A DNA stretch of 33,196 nucleotides from Chloroflexota bacterium (lineage in GTDB: Bacteria > Chloroflexota > Dehalococcoidia > UBA2979). Below, piece after piece: positions 27,261-33,196 of this stretch; the first letter of the stretch is position 1, and every line of letters begins with the position of its first letter. A program made the translations under genes and the position numbers. The stretch is from the NCBI GenBank assembly GCA_947470025.1, contig CANIRU010000013.1, positions 1 through 33,196 on the forward strand. Direction: 5' to 3'. Under the pieces are notes generated by a model. It worked only from the letters and a program-made list of their open reading frames with translations, did no database searches and was not told where the DNA came from.

Positions 27261-27800
27261 CTACTCGCGGAGCTCGTCGCGGAAGACGGGCGGCTGCGCC
27301 GGGCCGAGATCATCGGGGCTCTCGGCGCGATCGCGATCCTCGTGCGTGAAGTGCGCGGGGGCCGCGCTGGCGGGCTGCGGTGCATCGTCTGTCGTGAATC
27401 CGATGCGTCGGTGGGTGTTGTCGCAGAACGGCTTGTTCTCGCTCGCGCCGCAACGGCACAGCGCCAGCCGCGTCTCTCGTGCGATTGTCGTGCCCTCGGG
27501 CGTGGCGATGTGCAGATCGCCGCGCAGCACCAACGGGCCGTTCGGGATCGTGACCACCGTCGAAGGGACATCGGGAGCCTCGGTCGTCCCGTCCGTGCGC
27601 AGCCAGTGCAGCGCGCCTGTGGGGCAGCGCTCTACCGCCTGGACGATTGAGTCCGCGCCGGCGGCATCGATGCGGACCCACGGTCGCGCGAGGGGATTGA
27701 AGACGCTGGGCAGCGCACGGATGCATTCGGCGACGTGGACGCAGCGTTGTGAGTCCCACAGCACCTGCAGGTCGCCGGACTCGTAGATACGCGTGGTCAT
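27261..27800 (-). CDS. Divergent 4Fe-4S mono-cluster plus CDGSH iron-sulfur domain protein
   Basis: 180 codons; CVHVAECIRALPSVFN...VERCPTGAL (Fer4_19-like) and CRCGASENKPFCDNTHRRIGF (CDGSH motif). Confidence 0.9.
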   Translation of the reverse strand: MTTRIYESGDLQVLWDSQRCVHVAECIRALPSVFNPLARPWVRIDAAGADSIVQAVERCPTGALHWLRTDGTTEAPDVPSTVVTIPNGPLVLRGDLHIATPEGTTIARETRLALCRCGASENKPFCDNTHRRIGFTTDDAPQPASAAPAHFTHEDRDRAESPDDLGPAQPPVFRDELRE

Positions 27801-27824
27801 ACAGGCCCCCTCCGCGGTCACTCT

Positions 27825-27843
27825 ACCTCGAGAGGTCCGAGGT
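27825..27843 (-). terminator. Weak hairpin downstream of the MFS gene
   Basis: ACCTCG-N7-CGAGGT. Confidence 0.25.
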
Positions 27844-27853
27844 GGGGCGCAGC

Positions 27854-29164
27854 CTAGACGGAGAGGCGGCGCAGGCTGCCCGCGCGGAAGTAGAAGACTA
27901 CGGCGAGGGCGGCGACGAGGCCGCCCATGATCATCAGCGCGATCGATGCGCTGTACACGTCGGCCAGCGTCCCCGCGAACATCGATCCCAGCGGGAGCAT
28001 GCCCTGGTTGAGCATGTAGATACCCATCACCCGGCCGCGGTACTCGTCCGGGATCGCGAGCTGCACCACCGTCTGGCTCGCCGTCATGTACGCCATCTGC
28101 GTTCCCCCGACGGCAACGAGCGTCACCAGCACCACCAGCAGCGTCGAGGCGAACGCGAGCGCGATCAGCGAAACGCCGAGCGCGAGCAGCGAGCCGAGCA
28201 AGAGCAGTCCATAGCGGACGTTGTTCTTCATCCTCGCGACGAACAGTGTCGCGACGACCGCGCCGAGGCCGGGCGCGGCCATCAGCATGCCGAACGTGCC
28301 CGGCGTGCCGTCCAGCACCTCGGCGTTGAATTGCGGCAGGATCGCGATGTACGGCAATGCGATCACGACCGGCACGAGCGCGAGCATCATCTGCACGCGC
28401 AGCGTCGCGCTCCGCCACACAAAGACGGCGCCCTCCTTGAGGTTCTCGATCGCACTCCCGGCCGGCTTTGTGTCGTAGAACGATGGCTGGAAGGCGAGCT
28501 GAAGCACCAGGAATGCCACGATCAGGTACGCGGCGGACTGGATCAGGAAGTTCTCCCCGGCGCCCACCTTCGCGATCATGATCCCCGCCAGCGCCGGCCC
28601 GATGATCCGCGTGATGTTGAAGCCGGCGGAGTTGAGCGCCATCGCGTTCATCAGGTCCTCGCGCGGCACGCTCGCGGGGATGACTGACTGGCGGACGGGC
28701 ATGTTCAGCGCCCAGGCGACGCCGCTGAAGAGGCAGAACACGAAGATGTGCCAGACCTGCAGATTGCCGCTCACGATGACGATGGCGAACGCCAGGGTGA
28801 GCACCATCTGGGCGACCTGCGTCCAGAGCATCAGCCGCTTCTTGTCGTAGCGGTCGGCCATGACGCCGCCGAAGGGGGCCGCGAACAGGGGCACGGAGCG
28901 CGCACCGCTCGCGAGCCCGACGACGAACGAGGAGTTCGTCAGGGCGAAGGCGAGGTAGTTGATGGTGACCTGCTGGAGCCAGAGGCCGCTCGCGGAGAAG
29001 AGCGTGCCGATGAACAGCAGGCGGAAGTTGCGGTGCCGCATCGAGCGGAACATGCCGCCCTCGGCCTCAGCGACGCCGTGCAGCGTCTCGGGCCTCGAGT
29101 TGGTGTGGAGGGCAGGGGCGGCGGGCGCGTGGAGTGCCGGTTCCTGCTCGATCGCCTGGGCCAT
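27854..29164 (-). CDS. MFS transporter (enterobactin exporter EntS-like/MFS_3)
   Basis: Start at 29164 (MAQAIEQEP; alternative 29182); FRSMRHRNFRLLFIGTLFSASGLWLQQVTI, GVMADRYDKKRLM. Confidence 0.9.
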   Translation of the reverse strand: MAQAIEQEPALHAPAAPALHTNSRPETLHGVAEAEGGMFRSMRHRNFRLLFIGTLFSASGLWLQQVTINYLAFALTNSSFVVGLASGARSVPLFAAPFGGVMADRYDKKRLMLWTQVAQMVLTLAFAIVIVSGNLQVWHIFVFCLFSGVAWALNMPVRQSVIPASVPREDLMNAMALNSAGFNITRIIGPALAGIMIAKVGAGENFLIQSAAYLIVAFLVLQLAFQPSFYDTKPAGSAIENLKEGAVFVWRSATLRVQMMLALVPVVIALPYIAILPQFNAEVLDGTPGTFGMLMAAPGLGAVVATLFVARMKNNVRYGLLLLGSLLALGVSLIALAFASTLLVVLVTLVAVGGTQMAYMTASQTVVQLAIPDEYRGRVMGIYMLNQGMLPLGSMFAGTLADVYSASIALMIMGGLVAALAVVFYFRAGSLRRLSV

Positions 29165-29249
29165 GCGTGCCCCTTCCTTCACGCGACCCTACGGGATAGC
29201 AGACGTTGTCGTCAACGTGAAGGTTGCGCGGCAGGCGCGGCCAGCGCCC

Positions 29250-29948
29250 TCAGGCGACGCGCGGCTTCGAGGCGAGCGCGGTCACCACACGTACGGCCAT
29301 CACCACCGTCAGTGCTGCCGTCGTGCCGAGGTAGAGCCAGGTGACGAGGGGGGTGCCGGAGTCGGTGCCGACCGTGATCCCGTGAGCGAGCGCGAGCAGC
29401 ATGACGCCGAACGAGAGGGCGTGGATCGCGCGCCAGGCCGTGTACGGCACAAGCGTTCGCAGCCACGAGCTGATCGCGATCACGGCCAGCCCGAGACCCG
29501 CGATCGTGCCGATCCCGATCTCCCACGTCAGCCTCGCCGAAGCGAACGGGATGACCGCGGCCCACGGCGTCACGTGCGACTCGGCGTGCGTGACCAGCAC
29601 GAGGACGTGGAGCACCGTCGAGATGACAGCGGCCAGGGTCCACTCCTGATGGAAGTCCATCACCCACTTCTTGGACAGCGTGCCTCCGGCGCCGCCGGAG
29701 GAGACGAGTGACCCGAAGATCATCGACAGCCACAGCGCGATGTAGGCGAGGAAGCCGAGCGCACGTCCCGCCCACCAGAGCAGCGGCTGCTCCGCGCTCG
29801 CCATTCCGCTCCACAGTTCGAGGCTCGCGTAAGTGGCCAGCACGCCCAGGCTGGCGAACACCAGCACGTAGACGGGCGTCGGCAGGCGCCACGGTCCGCG
29901 TTCGTACTCCGGTGCGCCCATCTCGGCGGACGGGGTCAAGCGAGCCAT
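29250..29948 (-). CDS. Ferric reductase-like transmembrane (cytochrome b-type) protein
   Basis: About 232 aa, several TM helices with paired His (DFHQEWTLAAVISTVLHVLVLVTH, WRAIHALSFGVMLLALAHGI); 13-nt overlap with apbE. Confidence 0.75.
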   Translation of the reverse strand: MARLTPSAEMGAPEYERGPWRLPTPVYVLVFASLGVLATYASLELWSGMASAEQPLLWWAGRALGFLAYIALWLSMIFGSLVSSGGAGGTLSKKWVMDFHQEWTLAAVISTVLHVLVLVTHAESHVTPWAAVIPFASARLTWEIGIGTIAGLGLAVIAISSWLRTLVPYTAWRAIHALSFGVMLLALAHGITVGTDSGTPLVTWLYLGTTAALTVVMAVRVVTALASKPRVA

Positions 29949-30805
29949 AAACGCATCCCCTCGGTCATCTCCCACTGCCCGTCGCGCAGCACTAGTGCGT
30001 CGGCCCCGTGCGCCGCGAGGCTCGCGAGGCCGCGTTCGGGGCTGGCGATGAGCGTGGTGGCGAGGACATCGGCGAGCGTCGCTTCGCGCGCGATCACGAC
30101 CGCCTCGGCGATCGTGTGGCGGGAGGGTGCCCCGGTTGCCGGGTCGATGATGTGGTGCGCGTCGCCGCCCGCTGCCTGCCATCGACGGCGGCGCGTCGAG
30201 GAGGTGCACACGGCCGCATGCTCGAGCCGCACGGCGAGGCCTTCGCCCACGCCGACGCGCCACGCCTCGCCGCGCTCGTCGCGGCCTGCAGCGCGGATGT
30301 CCCCACCGCCGTCGATCAGGTAGTCGTGTCCTCCGGCCTGTTCGAGAGCCTCGGCGACGCGGTCGACCGTCCAGCCCTTCGCGATCCCGCCGAGGTCGAT
30401 GGTGCCGGGGCCACCCAGTCGCACCTCGTCGCCGCACACGTCGATCTGGAGCGCCGTGAGCGGAGGCGTGAACGTCAGCAGGGATGTGCCTCCGCGGGCG
30501 TCGAGGCCGGCGATGCGTTCGAACGTCCGGTCGTACCCCGCGGCGTTCAGGGCCGCGCCCACGCGCACGTCGAACGCCCCGCCGGTCGCCTCGTGCATCC
30601 CGAGCGCGTGCCGCACGAGCTGGGCGAGCACGGGGTCGCGCAGAGTGCGCTCGCGGTTCAGCCGTGACAGCGCGGATCCGGGAAGGAAGCGGGAATAGCG
30701 CTGCTCCGCCTGGTGGACGAGCGCTTCGAACGGTGCGAGGTCGAGGGCGATGGGCGTGCCGATCCACCAGTCGGTGTTCATCGCCCGGAAGGTGCGGGTG
30801 TGCAT
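29936..30805 (-). CDS. apbE: FAD:protein FMN transferase (ApbE family)
   Basis: 289 aa; FRAMNTDWWIG, SRFLPGSALSRLNRE, GTIDLGGIAKGWTVDRVAEAL, LIDGGGDIRAAG, HHIIDPATGAPS, ADVLATTLI. Confidence 0.93.
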   Translation of the reverse strand: MHTRTFRAMNTDWWIGTPIALDLAPFEALVHQAEQRYSRFLPGSALSRLNRERTLRDPVLAQLVRHALGMHEATGGAFDVRVGAALNAAGYDRTFERIAGLDARGGTSLLTFTPPLTALQIDVCGDEVRLGGPGTIDLGGIAKGWTVDRVAEALEQAGGHDYLIDGGGDIRAAGRDERGEAWRVGVGEGLAVRLEHAAVCTSSTRRRRWQAAGGDAHHIIDPATGAPSRHTIAEAVVIAREATLADVLATTLIASPERGLASLAAHGADALVLRDGQWEMTEGMRLWLA

Positions 30806-30810
30806 CAGCG

Positions 30811-31275
30811 TTAGGAAGCGCGCGAGCGGCGCGTGGTCGTGGCGCGGGGGGGCGCCGCGGTGGTCGGCACTGCGGGCGCGACCGTCGGCGTCGCGGTCGG
30901 GGCCGGCACGAGGGTCGGCGTCGCGGCCGGTGTCACCACCGTGGCCGCCTTTGTCGCGGTCGCGGTCGCGGTCCCGGCGGGCGGGGTCGTGGCGCCCGGG
31001 GTCGTGGTGGCGGGGATGCTCGTCCTCGTGGGGGTCGCCGTGTCAGTTGCGGGCGGCGTGGCGCTCTGAGTCGGAGCGGCGACGGGGGCCACGGTAGGGG
31101 CGGGCGTCAGCTGCTGGGATGCGAGCGTCTGGGTGCTGCCGAGATTCTCGGCCGTCTCCGGCGGCGGGTTGCCCTCAACCTGGAGGACGCCGAGCCACGC
31201 AGCGGCCAGCGTCGCGGCCGATCCGGCGGCGACGGAGAGACGCGCGATCGTGCGACGGTCACGCGGAGCAGCCAT
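30811..31275 (-). CDS. Small exported/anchored Thr/Pro/Ala-rich low-complexity protein
   Basis: 154 aa; N-terminal hydrophobic segment, then TPTLVPAPTATPTVAPAVPTT-type linker; ATGA-type overlap with the upstream gene at 31275. Confidence 0.6.
   Translation of the reverse strand: MAAPRDRRTIARLSVAAGSAATLAAAWLGVLQVEGNPPPETAENLGSTQTLASQQLTPAPTVAPVAAPTQSATPPATDTATPTRTSIPATTTPGATTPPAGTATATATKAATVVTPAATPTLVPAPTATPTVAPAVPTTAAPPRATTTRRSRAS
30953..30973. repeat. Short tandem repeat (GTCGCG)x3.5 inside the Thr/Ala-rich CDS
   Basis: gtcgcggtcgcggtcgcggtc; encodes the TATATAT stretch. Confidence 0.7.
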
Positions 31276-31640
31276 TAGTCGTCTCCGTCTGCGTCGCGGC
31301 TACCGCGATCACGGTAACCCTCGTGGTGGTCGTCGTGTTCGGTTTCTCGTATTCGACTCGAGGTGCTCGGAACCGTGACAGCCCGCACCGACTCTGGGCG
31401 GACCACCCGCTCGAGCGGCGCCGGCGCCGTCATGGCGCCTCGGGTGTCCGGCGTGCTCACGGGCGTTAGCACCGGCAGCGTCACCGGCTGCGTCGTGGGC
31501 GGCGCCTCCATCATCGACACCGCGGAGGTGCTCACGGGCGGACGGGAGGGGAGACTCCCCGTGGCCGCGACCATCCCCACGATCGAGGTGACGACGACTG
31601 CCCCCGAAAGGGCATATGCAAATCCCACGGCTCGGTTCAT
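31275..31640 (-). CDS. Small exported/anchored protein with Pro/Thr-rich linker and His/Asp-rich C-terminus
   Basis: 121 aa; TM MNRAVGFAYALSGAVVVTSIVGMVAATG; tail RIRETEHDDHHEGYRDRGSRDADGDD. Confidence 0.55.
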   Translation of the reverse strand: MNRAVGFAYALSGAVVVTSIVGMVAATGSLPSRPPVSTSAVSMMEAPPTTQPVTLPVLTPVSTPDTRGAMTAPAPLERVVRPESVRAVTVPSTSSRIRETEHDDHHEGYRDRGSRDADGDD

Positions 31641-31834
31641 TTCGGCCTCCGCTACTAGAACGATGATCTCGGTCAGACGTTAGGGAAGCGTGAGATCAGG
31701 ATGAAGCTCTGATAACCCGCCGGGAGGTTCTTGAACGCCGCGGATCGCCGTCCCGCGGGGCTTCGAGGTACGATCGATGCTCAAACAGACATGAGATCGC
31801 CGGGCGCCGGCGAAACACGAGAGATGAGCTGCCG

Positions 31835-32245
31835 ATGTCGATGGCTGACTACAACAAGACAATCATTGAGGAGTTCCGCGCCAACCAGGGGAAGGTGGGT
31901 GGCAACTTCGAGGGCCGCCCCGTCCTCCTCCTGACGACCAAGGGTGCGAAGTCGGGCAACCAGCACACCACACCCGTGATGTACCTGGACGAGGGTGGCA
32001 GCCGCTACGTGTTCGCCTCCATGGCCGGCGCCCCGACGAGCCCCGCCTGGTACCACAACCTCGTCGCTGACTCGAAGGTGACACTCGAGGTGGGCACCGA
32101 GAAGTACGAGGCGAAGGCGACCGCCGTCGACCGCGCCGAGCGTGACCGCGTGTACGCGATCATGGCCACGAAGTACCCGAACTTCGCCGAGTACGAGACG
32201 AAGACGACGCGCGTGATCCCGGTCGTGAAGCTCGCGAAGGCGTAG
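31835..32245 (+). CDS. Nitroreductase/deazaflavin (F420)-dependent oxidoreductase, Ddn-like
   Basis: 136 aa; FEGRPVLLLTTKGAKSGNQHTTPVMYL, SPAWYHNLVADSKVTLEVG. Confidence 0.93.
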   Translation: MSMADYNKTIIEEFRANQGKVGGNFEGRPVLLLTTKGAKSGNQHTTPVMYLDEGGSRYVFASMAGAPTSPAWYHNLVADSKVTLEVGTEKYEAKATAVDRAERDRVYAIMATKYPNFAEYETKTTRVIPVVKLAKA

Positions 32246-32272
32246 CCCTCGGCCTGCACGACGTAGAACGAG

Positions 32273-32298
32273 CAGAGGCGCCCGCGAGGGCGCCTCTG
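32273..32298 (+). terminator. Hairpin terminator downstream of the Ddn-like gene
   Basis: CAGAGGCGCCC-GCGA-GGGCGCCTCTG followed by TTGTATT. Confidence 0.8.
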
Positions 32299-32360
32299 TT
32301 GTATTCGGGCTCAGAACCCGCTCCCGTTCGCGAAGGGCCGGGTGGGGGTCCCCCGATCCC

Positions 32361-33176
32361 CTACCGCTCCGGGCCGATCAGCGTCACGCCGCCATCGACC
32401 ACGATCGCCTGGCCGGTGACGAAGCGCGCCTGGTCGGAGAGGAGGAAGCGGACCATCTGGCCGGTGTCCCAGCCCGTGCCCTCGATCTTCAGCAGGCTCG
32501 CGCTGGCGCGCTGCTTGCGCCGCTCTTCCGTCATGCCGCGCTCGTACACCGTCGGCGTGTAGACCGGCCCGATGATCACGCAGTTCACGCGGACGTTGTC
32601 CTTCGCGTGATCCACCGCCATCGCGTGGGTGAGCGAGATGTTCGCGCCCTTCGTGATCGAGTAGATCAGCGCGTTGCCCTTCGGACGGAGCGCCGACACC
32701 GACGAGATGTTCACGATCGCGCCGCCGCCGGCTGTCTCCACCATTGCGGGGATGGCGTAGCGGCTCATCAGGATCTGGCTCTCGACGTTCATGGCCATGT
32801 ACTCGCGGTACTTGTCCATGTCCATCGTCACAACGGTGCCGGGCGAGCTCTCGCCGACGTTGTTGTCGAGGCCATCGACGCGCCCGTACTTGGCGACGGT
32901 CTGCTCGATGATCGACTTGCAGTCGGCTTCCCTCGCCACGTCCCCGGTGATGACGCAGGCCTCACCGCCCTCGGCCTTGATCATGTCCACGGTCTTCTGC
33001 GCCGGGCCGACGCTGCGGCCGACCACGACCACTTTGGCCCCGGCGCGGGCGCAGAGGATCGAGGCCCCTCGACCGTTGCTGATGCCGTCGTCGAACGCAC
33101 CGCCACCGGTCACGATGACGACCTTCCCGGCCAGCCCGGTGTCGTTCACCATCATCTGCGGTTCAGTCGTCGTCAT
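32361..33176 (-). CDS. SDR family NAD(P)-dependent oxidoreductase
   Basis: 271 aa; VTGGGAFDDGISNGRGASIL, IVNISSVSALRPKGNALIYSITKGANISL. Confidence 0.92.
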   Translation of the reverse strand: MTTTEPQMMVNDTGLAGKVVIVTGGGAFDDGISNGRGASILCARAGAKVVVVGRSVGPAQKTVDMIKAEGGEACVITGDVAREADCKSIIEQTVAKYGRVDGLDNNVGESSPGTVVTMDMDKYREYMAMNVESQILMSRYAIPAMVETAGGGAIVNISSVSALRPKGNALIYSITKGANISLTHAMAVDHAKDNVRVNCVIIGPVYTPTVYERGMTEERRKQRASASLLKIEGTGWDTGQMVRFLLSDQARFVTGQAIVVDGGVTLIGPER

Positions 33177-33196
33177 ATCCCCCTCAACCTTCCGGC

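Noticed and set aside
32299-32360. GC-rich segment (CGGGCTCAGAACCCG...GGTGGGGGTCCCCC) as another REP-like copy
   Set aside because: Only short palindromic pieces match; the module order of the other copies is not reproduced.
1-33196. CRISPR, prophage, transposase or defence-system content
   Set aside because: No regularly spaced repeats, no integrase or transposase, and no nuclease or helicase or toxin-antitoxin-like ORFs were recognisable.

Overview
This is a 33.2 kb high-GC bacterial chromosomal segment. From gene content I infer a Chloroflexota-like (SAR202/Dehalococcoidia-type) genome, but the sequence alone does not prove this. I find about 34 protein-coding genes, mostly catabolic and transport functions: two Tat/lipobox solute-binding proteins, one pair of DppB/DppC-type ABC permeases with no ATPase gene, and two MFS transporters. 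Others are several amidohydrolase-type enzymes, a phosphotriesterase-like protein, an HpcH/HpaI aldolase, two SDRs, two tandem class III CoA-transferases, F420-type (LLM and Ddn-like) oxidoreductases, thioesterases, an Eis-like GNAT, CorA and a CDGSH/4Fe-4S protein. A four-gene operon contains ApbE, a heme-type membrane protein and two small Thr/Pro-rich exported proteins. I saw no rRNA, intact tRNA, CRISPR array, transposase or phage module. The signals not explained by the genes are: (1) a repeated promoter architecture (TAGACG-N18-TATAA) upstream of the CoA-transferase pair, the permease operon and the second SBP; (2) intergenic REP-like multi-hairpin elements in two inverted pairs, with compensatory base changes in one stem; (3) a degenerate direct repeat flanking the Eis-like GNAT gene; (4) the ApbE operon, which has no recognisable FMN_bind substrate; (5) a CoA-transferase pair in which only one subunit appears to keep the catalytic Asp. 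No wholly new system is proven here; these are leads.
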